From contig NC_019682.1 of the NCBI RefSeq assembly GCF_000316575.1, forward strand, positions 6,125,501 through 6,189,500: 64,000 nucleotides of DNA. The letters run 5' to 3'. Below the pieces are notes generated by a model. It saw only the letters and a program-made list of their open reading frames with translations. It made no database searches and was not told where the DNA came from. This document shows, piece by piece, positions 8,806-18,427 of the stretch. The first letter of the stretch is position 1; every line of letters starts with the position of its first letter. Source of the stretch: Calothrix sp. PCC 7507. Lineage in GTDB: Bacteria > Cyanobacteriota > Cyanobacteriia > Cyanobacteriales > Nostocaceae. The translations under genes were made by a program, and so were the position numbers.

Positions 8806-9231
8806 ATGGAGAATCTAACAATATCAGTTGAGGATAATCCTGATCCAAAAGAGATTCGTGCTGTTATTAGCCAGATCCTCGAATACAACAATAATCATCA
8901 AAAACAAGAGGATGTCGCCTATCCTTTAGTGATTTTAATTAGAAACACTAAGGGCGAAATTTTTGGGGGTCTAGTTGGTGAAACACATTGGGGATGGTTG
9001 TTCGTCTCCCATCTTTGGGTTGCAGAAGCGTTGCGAGGTCAGAGGTATGGAACACAACTCATGCTGAAAGCCGAACATGAAGCCAAACAACGCGGCTGTA
9101 GTCATGTCTATCTAGATACGTTTAGCTTTCAAGCTTTGGGTTTCTACGAAAGTCTTGGCTACCAAAAATTTGGCATCCTGAAAGACTACCCGCCAGGACA
9201 TCAACGATACTTTTTACAGAAAGAAATTTAA
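8806..9231 (+). CDS. GNAT family N-acetyltransferase
   Basis: The product has the GNAT acetyl-CoA signature LWVAEALRGQRYGTQLMLKAE (R/Q-x-x-G-x-G/A type, RGQRYG) and the C-terminal strand and helix ALGFYESLGYQKFGIL typical of small-molecule N-acetyltransferases. The frame extends upstream to a TTG at 8752 and an ATG at 8770. I prefer the Met at 8806 because the domain starts right after it (MENLTISVEDN), though an AGGAGG lies near 8730 and the longer form cannot be excluded. Substrate is unknown. It stands alone, divergent from agrE. Confidence 0.82.
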   Translation: MENLTISVEDNPDPKEIRAVISQILEYNNNHQKQEDVAYPLVILIRNTKGEIFGGLVGETHWGWLFVSHLWVAEALRGQRYGTQLMLKAEHEAKQRGCSHVYLDTFSFQALGFYESLGYQKFGILKDYPPGHQRYFLQKEI

Positions 9232-9373
9232 TATTTGTAACAGCTAGTTTGTAGATAATATAGATAATTTAGGAGTCGGTCAAAGAATGGTGCGTGACGC
9301 TATAAGTCCTGAGTTTACGTGCATAATTTTGTCCTAGCGTCACACACGCTACAAATAATCATGTGCCAGTTGC

Positions 9374-10477
9374 TTAAGTCCTGGAACTGTTAACAAGGTC
9401 TGCAGTCTTTGATGGACTTCCATATCTAGAAGTCAGCTTGGCAGTAAAACTTTCAATATAGTTTTTGTGATTGTATTGCTTCTGCACTAATTCATAGCCT
9501 CTTTGGGCTATAGCCTCAGCCTTTTCAGGATCATTCAAGAGGCTGATAATTGCTTGCTTCATCCCCACAGCGTCACCAAAATCTACGCCAATAGCACAGC
9601 CTGCGTTCACGAGATCCTGGATAATTCCTGGCGATTGAGTCACAACCACAGGACGCCGACACGCCATAGCTTCAAACAAAGTGGATTGACCAGCTTGGTA
9701 ATTATTCGGAAATAAGCTGACGGCGACTACATCAGAATCTCGATAAAGTTGCTTTAAATCACTCCAGTCATAATATCGATGCGACATATTACTGGGAATA
9801 ACTTTGGGGAACGATTTTGATAAAGCCTTGATGTCAGGGGAGAAAGCACAAATATTCACATCCACATCTAGGTCTTTTGTGGCTGCTGCAAGGGTTACAT
9901 AGTCTCGTTTTTCTAAGCCTCCACTACCAATAATTGGCCGCCGTTTGTGGGGAGAAGCCGACCCTGGTGTGAAGAAAGATATATCTGTCGGTTGTTCAGT
10001 GAATAGACAAATACGGTCTTCTGGTAAGGAAAAATAGCGGCGGAGAAAATCAGCTTGAGACGGACTCGCGGTCATAAAGAAGTCAATTTTGTCTCTTAAG
10101 CGAAATAACTTCAATGCTAGATAAACTCTTAGTCGCTCGATATTCTGGTTGAAGATCACAATTTTTGGTCGCTTGGCCAATTTACTACAAATTTTAGCGA
10201 TCGCTATCCCAATATCTTCCCCAGCACAAAATACCACATCGTCCTCTCCTAGTTGAGTAGACAATTTACGTGCTAAAGCCCATTGTTCCGGATTACCCAT
10301 AATCCGCGCATTCATTTTATCTGAAGGCAATATAGATTCACCTCCAGGTACATAAATTTTCGCCCCTAAAAGCTGACCAATATTCCACATGACATGGCCA
10401 GGGCGTTTACCTGCTTGTGCCTCTTGATCGATATCTTCTAGGTTAAACTTGCGGCTGAGGGCTATGTGGTATTGCAT
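9374..10477 (-). CDS. Glycosyltransferase family 4-like protein
   Basis: The 367-residue GT-B protein has an N-terminal acceptor domain and a C-terminal sugar-nucleotide domain. The latter contains GSGGLEKRDYVTLAAA (start of the second Rossmann fold) and the GT4-type motif QSTLFEAMACRRPVVVTQSPG with its E-x7-like acidic pair. It likely transfers a sugar from a nucleotide donor at the cytoplasmic face of the membrane during polysaccharide assembly. It begins a region of polysaccharide genes that extends to 19.6 kb. Donor and acceptor are unknown. Confidence 0.85.
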   Translation of the reverse strand: MQYHIALSRKFNLEDIDQEAQAGKRPGHVMWNIGQLLGAKIYVPGGESILPSDKMNARIMGNPEQWALARKLSTQLGEDDVVFCAGEDIGIAIAKICSKLAKRPKIVIFNQNIERLRVYLALKLFRLRDKIDFFMTASPSQADFLRRYFSLPEDRICLFTEQPTDISFFTPGSASPHKRRPIIGSGGLEKRDYVTLAAATKDLDVDVNICAFSPDIKALSKSFPKVIPSNMSHRYYDWSDLKQLYRDSDVVAVSLFPNNYQAGQSTLFEAMACRRPVVVTQSPGIIQDLVNAGCAIGVDFGDAVGMKQAIISLLNDPEKAEAIAQRGYELVQKQYNHKNYIESFTAKLTSRYGSPSKTADLVNSSRT

Positions 10478-10797
10478 AGTTATTATGTGTTTTTTATTTG
10501 GTGTTCACTAACAAGATTTATGTCTCTAGTATCTTAAATTTTCTTTGTCTAAAATAATACTTTTATAGTTTGAACTTTTGATAAAGCTAATATAAAGTTC
10601 CTTGGAAACAAGGATTATAGATTTTTTAGTGGTCATAAAAAATATGATGCTGAGTAAGAAATTATATTTAAATTGTTGACAAAAAATACGTATTTCTGAA
10701 TTATGACCTGATAAATTATTTGTCTTATGAGTATTATTGAGTACAGTTAAATTTTTAAAGTTAATTATAGTGGTAGAGAAAAAGAAATAAAACATCG

Positions 10798-10824
10798 TAA
10801 GGGCATAACATTGTTATGCCCTTA
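10798..10824. terminator. Perfect 12-bp hairpin, possible terminator of the flippase gene
   Basis: TAAGGGCATAAC and GTTATGCCCTTA pair perfectly around a three-base loop (ATT). It lies between two minus-strand genes, downstream of the flippase gene. No clean T-run follows directly, so the terminator role is uncertain and it may instead be a dispersed palindrome. Confidence 0.4.
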
Positions 10825-10965
10825 ACTGTGTAATCTATTTATTGGAAAAACGCTGTATAGCCGTTCCCATTCAGATGCGGTACAACATTATATCGCAAGC
10901 TGTAGGGCCACGGCACTGCCCATATGTGTCGGCTTAAGCTCAAACGTTTACCCGACATACGTTTT

Positions 10966-11036
10966 ACCCCACCCCCAACCCCTCCCCTTGGCAAGGGGAG
11001 GGGAGGTTTTGCGTCAGCAAAGCCGGGGTGGGGTAA
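10966..11036. repeat. Dispersed 'CCCCACCCCCAACCCC' repeat, intact copy
   Basis: The sequence runs from ACCCCACCCCCAACCCCTCC through GGCAAGGGGAGGGG to GCGTCAGCAAAGCCGGGGTGGGG, with inverted ends. The same element occurs split in two at 32566-32597 and 33048-33098, which makes this copy the reference for recognising the insertion there. Confidence 0.75.
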
Positions 11037-11154
11037 CGCGGATCGTGATGGTAAATGAGCGATCTCATCTGGGCAAAGGTTTCACGTTAAGTTGACACTA
11101 ATGGGCACTGCCGTGCCCTTACGGGTGTATCTCACGTAACCGAGAATTGCTGTA

Positions 11155-12498
11155 TTAAAAAGTAAGATTTACAGGTAGTCCAAAACCCAAGAAGTTGCGT
11201 ATTACGAGCAGGACAGTTAATACTCCCAAAAAAAAGATAGTTGCTTGAATGTCTTGAACTATAAACAAAACCTTTTCACGCCAAAGTCCATAAAGATTTA
11301 CTAAGTATAGAGGTAAGTCACTGAAGCCAATTACAATAATTGCTCCCAAAGTGCCGTGAAAATAAAATGCCAGATTTATTCCCACAGCAACCATGATAAA
11401 TTGAGCGAAATTACTCTGAGCTGAGTATAAAGGTTTGCCAATCGCTAGCAAGACAGGACTACTAGTATGGAATAGAACTGAAAACCAAACGCCGCAACAC
11501 AGAATTGGCATCATCCAGGTTGCTTCCCGATATCTATTGTCATACAGTATGCCGATGACTAGATCGCCAACACTCGTAAGCATGGCTAAACCCAAAGCAA
11601 AACCAATTAGTATCAGGCGACGTTGGGGAATAATCTTCGCTCTGAGATTTTCCCGCGAAAGGTCAACCCGATTAGCGATTGTGGGAAAAATGACTTTTGT
11701 GCTTAGGCTTTTAATAACTTCTCGGGGTATACCAGCTAAGGTATAGGCGACTGTATAGACTCCTAACATCTGAAAGGATAGTAACTTAGCTAGAATCAGG
11801 CGGTCAGCTTGTTCAGCAATAAACATCACTGCTGACGCTACAAACATCCATTTGCCAAATGACACGATTTGTGTAACAGCGTCCTTGTCCCAAGCGAAGT
11901 GATTTTTCTTATATCCTGGTATCAGCCAATAGCTAGCGATCATTTTTACTACTGATGCTATGAGTCCTGAGATAGCTAGGGTAAAGACACTAGGATAAAT
12001 CCAAGATAAGCAAATTAATGTAGATAGACTAAATGCTTGCAATATTAACTCAAATACTGTGTACCTACCCATCTCTAGATTACGGTGTACAGTATAGAGC
12101 GTCGTGGAGTTGAATCCATCGATCACTGAATTCATGCCAACAATGGGAATTAACCACAGAAGCCGTGTATCTCCGTAGAAGTTGGCAACGGGTACAGTCA
12201 CCACCAGACAAAAAAACCAGATGATAAACCCACGAATTATTTGGAGCGTCCAAGCTGTATTGAGAAAGTCTGTGTCATCGCCGCGTTTATTACTGACCAC
12301 ACTTTGGCCGATACCTAAGTCTGAGAATAACTCAAGACCTACTCTGAGGGTAGTTACCAAAGCCATAAGTCCAAAAAACTCTGGTACAAGCAGACGAGTC
12401 AAAATTAGATTGCTAGCAAATCGTAGTATTTGACTAGTTCCGTATCCAAAGATTGTCCAGATTGCACTACGAACGGCAAGCTTTTTTAAAGGTGTCAT
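11155..12498 (-). CDS. Polysaccharide flippase (Wzx/PST family)
   Basis: This 447-residue polytopic protein has about 12 predicted hydrophobic segments and the typical opening of the polysaccharide transporter family (KKLAVRSAIWTIFGYGTSQILRFASNLILTRLLVPEFFGLMALV). Such MATE-like flippases move lipid-linked oligosaccharides across the plasma membrane. The neighbouring glycosyltransferases and acyltransferase fit export of an exopolysaccharide or O-antigen-like polymer. A ligase/polymerase (Wzy) is not seen in the window. Confidence 0.88.
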   Translation of the reverse strand: MTPLKKLAVRSAIWTIFGYGTSQILRFASNLILTRLLVPEFFGLMALVTTLRVGLELFSDLGIGQSVVSNKRGDDTDFLNTAWTLQIIRGFIIWFFCLVVTVPVANFYGDTRLLWLIPIVGMNSVIDGFNSTTLYTVHRNLEMGRYTVFELILQAFSLSTLICLSWIYPSVFTLAISGLIASVVKMIASYWLIPGYKKNHFAWDKDAVTQIVSFGKWMFVASAVMFIAEQADRLILAKLLSFQMLGVYTVAYTLAGIPREVIKSLSTKVIFPTIANRVDLSRENLRAKIIPQRRLILIGFALGLAMLTSVGDLVIGILYDNRYREATWMMPILCCGVWFSVLFHTSSPVLLAIGKPLYSAQSNFAQFIMVAVGINLAFYFHGTLGAIIVIGFSDLPLYLVNLYGLWREKVLFIVQDIQATIFFLGVLTVLLVIRNFLGFGLPVNLTF

Positions 12499-13594
12499 GC
12501 TTACTTAAATAGAGGATGAGTGAAACCTGTTAGGTGTTCAACTGAATTTTGTGACCACAGTGGATGTACTTAAATAAGAATGCGTATTTCTTGAAACTAT
12601 AATGTGTTATGTTTTACGCAAAGAATAGCCGAAACCCTGATTTTTAGGTAGGGGAAATTCATGAATTGCCCCTGCAGTGTGTACTTTGGCGTAAGTCTTA
12701 TGTGTTTTTTGCTTTCAGCTAAAATTTAGATTTGGGTCTTGATTATACTTAATTCTTAGTGTCAGCTTGTCCGTGTAAGTGCGTTAACCAAAAATACATT
12801 GTACGGGCACGGCACTAGTAAGATTATCGGCTTGCCGAAAAGATTTAGGATGTTCCCTACAAGAGCAACTGAACGAGATTGTCTTTTATGGGTGCTTCAT
12901 TTGATTGCATTAATGCATCATTTTAGCCTAGACACACCAGTAGGGTGCGTTAGGACGGAGTCCGTAACGTACCAAAATCTTAGGACGGTGCTGTACTCAC
13001 CGTGCTAACACAACGCCAGTTGCTACAACTTTGGAAACCAAAGCAACGCACTGGCTCCCCTACGTATATTTCAAAAATCAAATACTAGTCCTATAAAACA
13101 CAAACACTTAAATAAGATATTACAAGATGAGTATCAAATAAAAAAGCAACATCTGTAATCTTAAGGTAAGGATTTGCCGATTTTTTAAATTTAGTGTAAA
13201 GATTTAGTCTCTGGTATTAATGAAATAACAAAGCTGCAAATTTAAACTACTAGGGAAGTAAGTCTGCTAGGTAGAATGAGACATGAATTTTGTCGTCTAG
13301 ACCGGCTTCTAGTAGAAATGCTGAAATCAGAATAGAATGTGTTAAAAATACACATGGTAATATTTTTGATAGATTCGGATCTAGATGTAGTTAAACATTT
13401 AGTGTCATAGTCTCAAAAATCATGAGTGACCTGCCTGTTGAGTACAGGCATAAACAAGGTCGGAATACTTATATTCGCTGATTGAATTCATCAAGGGTGC
13501 AAATACTTGTGGTCATGGTTACGGAGCTTTCAGGGCGATCGCTCTGAAATTAGCTCTGTCTAGGCATCAAGGATATTGCTAGAGAAAATTACTG
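12499..13594. other. Long intergenic region upstream of the polysaccharide genes
   Basis: About 1.1 kb separates the divergent flippase and acyltransferase genes. Positions 12785-13095 hold mobile-repeat material: an ACGGGCACGGCAC segment like that at 32854, a TTAGGACGGAGTCCGTAACG repeat, and a MITE-like right terminus ending at 13095. The remainder (13100-13594) is AT-rich and probably contains the promoter of the rightward polysaccharide operon. A 69-codon frame at 12799 is repeat-encoded and not a gene. Confidence 0.55.
13060..13095. mobile_element. Right terminus of a TATAGGACT-type MITE
   Basis: CTACGTATATTTCAAAAATC continuing to AGTCCTATA is the inverse of the terminal repeat seen at 17056 and 55736. 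The preceding GCAACGCACTGGCTCCCC is shared with the complete copy at 55736-56014. The left end could not be recognised. Confidence 0.6.
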
Positions 13595-14716
13595 ATGAAC
13601 TCGACAAAATTAATACCAACTTCTGTTGCCAAGTCTAAAGTCCATTTCCAATTTATCGACGCACTACGAGGCATCGCTTGCCTTTGGGTAGTGTTTTTTC
13701 ATGCCAATTCCGATGGGCGTCTGACTCAATTAACCAGCAGCCTACCTGCGTGGGTTGTAACTATAGTGTTCAATTGGGGTGGGCTGGGAGTCAGCATTTT
13801 CTTTGTACTCAGTGGCTTTGTGATTGCTTACTCCCTACGTGAAGCAAAGATTGATTTAGCTTATTGGAGAAGTTTCAATCTGCGCCGTTTTACTCGGCTC
13901 AGTCCGCCCTATTACGCATCAATTTTAGTAGTTCTAGCTTTTGGATTTCTGGCATCCTATGCCAAGGGTGAGGCGTTCGCACCTATGCATCAACCTTTAT
14001 CGTTCGAGCGATTGTTAGCACATTTATTCTATTTACAAGACATTTTGAGACTCACGCATATTAACGACGTTTACTGGACTTTATGTCTAGAAATACAGTT
14101 CTATGTAGTTTTTTGCACATTGTTAGCATTAGCACAGTGGCTAGATTCAAAGTGGAATTTGCGCTTTAGTCGAGCAATTGTGTTTGTCCCTGCGGCTTTA
14201 TTGGCGGCGCTGTTTCCTCTCGGTGTATTTGCTGACAATGGCAGACCATTTATATTTTTGCCTTTGTGGTATGGCTTTTTACTGGGAGTATTTGCTTATT
14301 GGTCATGGCGTAAGGATTTGCAGCCTAAATTCTTTTACCTTTATTCAGCAGTATTGCTGACTGGTGGGGTAATTCAATCATCGAAATTTTTGATCGCCTG
14401 TGTGATTTGTGCGATCGCTATCCTAGAAGTTGCACGAGCTAATCGGATGATGTGGCTAAGTTGGTCGTGGCTGCAATTTCTCGGTAAAATTTCCTACAGT
14501 CTGTATTTAATCCACGTTCCCATCATGGGGGCGGTATTTTTCCTGGTGTCTAAGCGGTTTCCCGGTAAGATTGAAGGCGAAATCTTCTACTTGCTGCTGG
14601 GAACTCTGATCTGTATTGCCTCTTCTGCCATTATGTGGCAATTAGTCGAAAAACCATCCATCAAGTTGAGCCAAAAGGTCAAGCTTGTCAAGAATAAAGA
14701 GGCGATTTCTGTATGA
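13595..14716 (+). CDS. Acyltransferase 3 family membrane protein
   Basis: The 373-residue protein opens with the acyltransferase-3 signature FQFIDALRGIACLWVVFFHAN (about residues 18-38), including the conserved Arg and His. It has about ten hydrophobic segments, and a conserved R-R-x-x-R-L-x-P-x-Y (RRFTRLSPPYYAS). These enzymes O-acylate sugars of surface polysaccharides in the inner membrane. It overlaps the next gene by four bases (ATGA), which shows translational coupling. It is the first gene of a rightward polysaccharide operon. Confidence 0.88.
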   Translation: MNSTKLIPTSVAKSKVHFQFIDALRGIACLWVVFFHANSDGRLTQLTSSLPAWVVTIVFNWGGLGVSIFFVLSGFVIAYSLREAKIDLAYWRSFNLRRFTRLSPPYYASILVVLAFGFLASYAKGEAFAPMHQPLSFERLLAHLFYLQDILRLTHINDVYWTLCLEIQFYVVFCTLLALAQWLDSKWNLRFSRAIVFVPAALLAALFPLGVFADNGRPFIFLPLWYGFLLGVFAYWSWRKDLQPKFFYLYSAVLLTGGVIQSSKFLIACVICAIAILEVARANRMMWLSWSWLQFLGKISYSLYLIHVPIMGAVFFLVSKRFPGKIEGEIFYLLLGTLICIASSAIMWQLVEKPSIKLSQKVKLVKNKEAISV

Positions 14717-15753
14717 AGTTATTAGTGACAGGGGCATCTGGCTTCTTAGGGCAATATGTCGTAGCTGAAGCACTGCGGCGTGGACATCAGGTAAGAGCAG
14801 TGGTGAGAAAGCAAACACAACTACCTTGGCTGAGTCATCCCAGTGTGGAATTAATCCGCTGGGATTTGCAACAACACCCTACTCCAGTGGATGCTTTACA
14901 CGGTGTGGATGCAGTGATTCACTTAGCAGCAGCAAAACAGGGTGACTTTGATACACAATATGGCAGTACTGTTGTCGCTACAGAGAAGTTAATTGGGGCA
15001 ATGGTGGCAGCTAAGGTTCTACGGTTAGTAGCAATTAGTAGCTTTTCCGTGTTTGATTACCTGAGCGTTCCTGTGGGAGAAACGATCAATGAAGATTCAC
15101 CCTTAGAGCGCGAACCCAAGCAGAGGGATGTTTACGCTCAAACAAAGTTGCTGCAAGAAAATATCATCCGTGATTTTCAACAGAAATCTGGCGGACAGGT
15201 GACAATTCTGCGTCCAGGAATGGTGTATGGACGGGATTATCTGTGGAATGCATGTTTGGGTGTCAAAGTCAGCGATCGCCTCTGGATTCGCATTGGTGGT
15301 CAAGCTCAAATGCCCTTGACTTATGTAGAAAACTGTGCAGATGCCATTGTCGCCGCAGCGGAAAGCCCAGCGGCTATTGGGCAAACACTGAATATTGTTG
15401 ATGATGATTTGCCTACCCAGAATGTGTATGCTGACAAACTAAAAAATTTGCTTTCCCCATCGCCCTACACAATTCCCATCAGTTGGATGGTGTCAAATCT
15501 AGTGGCTCAGACATTCTGGTTGGGCAATAAGTTACTGTTGGCAGGTAAAATTAAGCTACCCGGTATTCTTGTCCCAGCCAGATTACACGCTCGCTTCAAA
15601 CCCCTAAGCTATAGCAATATTCGCGCCCAGCAGGTGCTAACCTGGCAGCCAAAATATAGCCTTGATGCTGCTTTAGCTCGTAGTTGTAGCGATCAAGAAT
15701 TGTTAAATGTGCCACCTCAGACCAGCCAAACATCATCTATATCCTCTCAATAA
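14713..15753 (+). CDS. NAD-dependent epimerase/dehydratase (extended SDR)
   Basis: The N-terminal Rossmann motif GASGFLGQYV (residues 7-16) and the later YAQTKLL (Y-x-x-x-K) are those of extended short-chain dehydrogenases acting on nucleotide sugars or related substrates. Length (346 residues) is normal. The ATG overlaps the stop codon of the acyltransferase, and the next gene follows after 21 bp, so these form one operon. It probably modifies a nucleotide-sugar precursor. The exact reaction is not deducible. Confidence 0.88.
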   Translation: MKLLVTGASGFLGQYVVAEALRRGHQVRAVVRKQTQLPWLSHPSVELIRWDLQQHPTPVDALHGVDAVIHLAAAKQGDFDTQYGSTVVATEKLIGAMVAAKVLRLVAISSFSVFDYLSVPVGETINEDSPLEREPKQRDVYAQTKLLQENIIRDFQQKSGGQVTILRPGMVYGRDYLWNACLGVKVSDRLWIRIGGQAQMPLTYVENCADAIVAAAESPAAIGQTLNIVDDDLPTQNVYADKLKNLLSPSPYTIPISWMVSNLVAQTFWLGNKLLLAGKIKLPGILVPARLHARFKPLSYSNIRAQQVLTWQPKYSLDAALARSCSDQELLNVPPQTSQTSSISSQ

Positions 15754-15774
15754 GTACTATTAAGACTAAAGTTT

Positions 15775-17055
15775 ATGCGTATAGCCTATTTAACTGGGGA
15801 ATACCCGAGGGCGACAGATACTTTTATCCAACGGGAAGTAGCTACCCTACGTGAACATGGTGTGGAAGTACACACATTTTCCGTGCGGCGGACAGGGACG
15901 GAACACATAGTAGGGCCAGAACAACAGCAGGAACGCGATCGCACTTTTTATCTTCTCCCGCCAAATCCCATTAATTTATTATTGGCGCATCTAGGGCTGT
16001 TGTTGAGTTCCCCCGGCAGATATTTGCAAGCAATCAAGCTAGCATGGTCAACTAGACAACCAGGGTTAAAAGGTGGAATTTATCAATTATTCTACTTTTT
16101 GGAAGCAGGCATCCTCGCCGGGCAAATTCGACAAAGACAGATTTCACACCTCCACAACCACTTTCCCGACTCTAGCGGTAGTGTGGCCATGCTGGCTGCT
16201 GAATTAGGCGGCTTTACTTTTAGCTTTACGATGCATGGCCCTTACATATTTTTTGAGCCGTATCGTTGGCGTCTGGACGAAAAAATCAAGCGCGCATTAT
16301 TTGTCGCTTGCATCAGCTACTATTGCCGTAGTCAAGGCATGGTCTTTGCCCCAACAGACAAGTGGAATCGGATGCACGTGATCCATTGTGGGATCGACCC
16401 AGCTTTATTTGCACCTGTTGACCATCAAGAGTCTGGTAAACGGTTGCTGTTTGTGGGACGACTTGCAGCCGCCAAAGGATTACCCATCCTTTTAGAAAGC
16501 TTAGTGAGTTTAAAGCGATCGCATCCAGAAATTTTGCTAACAGTTGTCGGTGACGGACCTGATCGTGTGGAGTTAGAACAAACAACTGCCAAGTTGGGAT
16601 TGAGTGCAAATGTCAATTTCGTAGGCTATAAGTCCCAAGCGGAAGTCAGGAGATATCTTGAGCAAACTGATGTATTTGTTATGTCCAGCTTTGCCGAAGG
16701 AATACCAGTAGTCTTAATGGAAGCGATGGCTGCAGGCTTGCCTGTAGCTGCCACACAGATTGCAGGCATTAGTGAGCTAGTAGAAAATAGTGTCAACGGC
16801 TACCTCGTCCCCCCAGGCGATGCAGTTACCCTCGCTAACCGCGTAGCTCAATTATTGGCAGATCATCAATTGCGGAATAAATTTGGTAAAGCAGGTAGAG
16901 CCAAGGTGGAGCAAGACTTTAATATTTATCAGGAAGTAGCATGGCTGCATCAAGTAATGAGTGCAGCACTGCAAAGCAAGGTTGAATCTATTCGTCCTGA
17001 TTTGCAACAACCAACAGTGACAACCAAACAAAAAACAGCAACAACTCATTTCTGA
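15775..17055 (+). CDS. Glycosyltransferase family 4
   Basis: This 426-residue GT-B enzyme has a second-domain motif RLLFVGRLAAAKGLPILLES, then VTVVGDGPDRVELE-type sequence and the donor-binding FVMSSFAEGIPVVLMEAMAAGLPVAATQIAGISELV, with the E-x7-E pattern of GT4. An N-terminal YLTGEYPRATDTFIQREV opening is typical of colanic-acid-like and exopolysaccharide glycosyltransferases. It is the last gene of the acyltransferase-epimerase operon. The Thr/Gln-rich tail is probably unstructured. Confidence 0.9.
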   Translation: MRIAYLTGEYPRATDTFIQREVATLREHGVEVHTFSVRRTGTEHIVGPEQQQERDRTFYLLPPNPINLLLAHLGLLLSSPGRYLQAIKLAWSTRQPGLKGGIYQLFYFLEAGILAGQIRQRQISHLHNHFPDSSGSVAMLAAELGGFTFSFTMHGPYIFFEPYRWRLDEKIKRALFVACISYYCRSQGMVFAPTDKWNRMHVIHCGIDPALFAPVDHQESGKRLLFVGRLAAAKGLPILLESLVSLKRSHPEILLTVVGDGPDRVELEQTTAKLGLSANVNFVGYKSQAEVRRYLEQTDVFVMSSFAEGIPVVLMEAMAAGLPVAATQIAGISELVENSVNGYLVPPGDAVTLANRVAQLLADHQLRNKFGKAGRAKVEQDFNIYQEVAWLHQVMSAALQSKVESIRPDLQQPTVTTKQKTATTHF

Positions 17056-17237
17056 TATAGGACTCCTATTTGATTTCTGAAATATACGTAGGGGCAGCCC
17101 TGCGTTGGGCGGGTTTCCCGACTTGAGGCGACTGGCGTCAAGTGGCGTTGAGCAATGCCCACCAAAACCCGGATCTGGTGGGCATTGCCCACCCTACAGA
17201 TACTTATTACCTATTGCCTATTGCCTATTGCCTGATC
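17056..17237. mobile_element. MITE-like copy with clear left end, followed by heptamer repeats
   Basis: The copy begins TATAGGACTCCTATTTGATT just after the glycosyltransferase stop codon. It continues with a GTAGGGGCAGCCCTG segment and a GGTGGGCATTGCCCACC palindrome, then runs into CCTATTG heptamers at about 17210-17233. The right inverted end is degraded, so the boundary is approximate. Confidence 0.6.
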
Positions 17238-17348
17238 CCAACGACAATTATTGACGCCGAGTTACTTACCTTAATTGCGGTTTTGCACTTCTAAATTCTG
17301 TATTCTTCTGCAAATTCTCTAAAATCTTAACTAGAATTGATTAAAAAA

Positions 17349-18401
17349 ATGGAAAAATTGCTTGCTCCTTTGCCATTTCCTGTCACCTTCTTTTGTCATG
17401 ATCCAAAGCGTTGGCCGGAGTTATTCTCAGGTAATGAAGAAATAATTCCCGATCCAGATACTATTCACAGACGAATTACTCATAATGAAGACTGCTGGAT
17501 TATCCTGACCTACCTGCAATTAAAACAACGAGGTCTGAATGTACATTTATCTGATCGCTTTATACCTCAGACAATTTGTGTTGCAAGTACTTTAGATTTT
17601 GGCGCTCGATATAAAACTTTCTCTTCATTTATTGTCGGTTGTCGTGGTGATGGATTTAAGCCTGCTTTGTCTGACTTCACTATTGTGCAAAATAAAGCGC
17701 AGATTGAGTCAGAAACTGAAGTGTTGATACCTCTGTGGCCTCAACCTGGCCTCATCCCCCGCTCTCCCAAGCGAGGTAATGACATCAAAAACGTTGTATT
17801 TAAGGGATGGGGAAACAACTTATATGAGTCATTCCGTTCTCCCGAGTTCTGTCAAGCACTAGAGGAAATTGGTGTACAACTTGTAGTTAGTAGTCCACTA
17901 ACAAACGAAACCGTCGAGTGGCACGATTATAGTGACGCTGATTTAGTTTTAGCAGTGCGTGACCTGACTGAACAGGATGCGCTCGTCAAACCAGCCAGTA
18001 AACTGATCAATGCTTGGTTAGCAGGTGTACCCGCATTACTTGGTCCTGAACCTGCATTTCGTGATCTGCGGCGATCGCCACTAGACTATATTGAAGTGAA
18101 AACACCAGAAGAAGTGCTAGATGCGATTCGTCGGCTTCAGCAAGATCCTCATCTCTATCAACAGATGGTTGAGAACGGACTAAAACGCGCTGAAGAATTT
18201 ACCATAGACTGTATTGCACAACAATGGCGAGATGTTTTAGCTGGACCTGTAGCACAGAGATATACTCGTTGGCGTCAGCGGACATCAATAAGTCGGATAG
18301 GAGAGTTTGCACTCAGATTATTCCAGCAGAAAATAGCTATTAGTAAAGCTGACTATCATCGTCACCACGGATATCGTATTATCTCAGGCAAAGTGACATA
18401 A
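17349..18401 (+). CDS. GT-B-like glycosyltransferase, uncertain family
   Basis: The 350-residue product has no motif that I can assign to a named family. Its C-terminal half resembles a GT-B donor domain: ADLVLAVRD, then KLINAWLAGVPALLGPEPAFRDL, then a VKTPEEVLDAIRRLQQDP helix and a C-terminal REEF-type stretch. The frame opens at a TTG (17337), but the ATG four codons later is preferred. It sits between two glycosyltransferase genes and precedes the next by 26 bp, so a role in polysaccharide assembly is likely. Confidence 0.65.
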   Translation: MEKLLAPLPFPVTFFCHDPKRWPELFSGNEEIIPDPDTIHRRITHNEDCWIILTYLQLKQRGLNVHLSDRFIPQTICVASTLDFGARYKTFSSFIVGCRGDGFKPALSDFTIVQNKAQIESETEVLIPLWPQPGLIPRSPKRGNDIKNVVFKGWGNNLYESFRSPEFCQALEEIGVQLVVSSPLTNETVEWHDYSDADLVLAVRDLTEQDALVKPASKLINAWLAGVPALLGPEPAFRDLRRSPLDYIEVKTPEEVLDAIRRLQQDPHLYQQMVENGLKRAEEFTIDCIAQQWRDVLAGPVAQRYTRWRQRTSISRIGEFALRLFQQKIAISKADYHRHHGYRIISGKVT

Positions 18402-18427
18402 GTGGCGACTTAAATCTCAGACGAATT

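Larger units (their letters stand above)
10478..11154. other. Intergenic region with a long hairpin and dispersed repeats
   Basis: The first 300 bases are very AT-rich; an 89-codon minus-strand frame there has no protein character. A perfect 12-bp hairpin sits at 10798-10824, and a CCCCACCCCCAACCCC...GGGGTGGGG repeat at about 10966-11036. Near 11090-11130 are GTTAAGTTGACAC and GGGCACTGCCGTGCCC motifs that recur near 37130-37400. No gene is supported. Confidence 0.55.

Noticed and set aside
10526-10795. Minus-strand frame of 89 codons
   Set aside because: AT-rich, rich in Phe, Ile, Lys and Asn, no ribosome binding site and no domain pattern; looks like open non-coding sequence.
12799-13008. 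Plus-strand frame of 69 codons
   Set aside because: Lies wholly within dispersed repeat sequence also found at 55800-55990.
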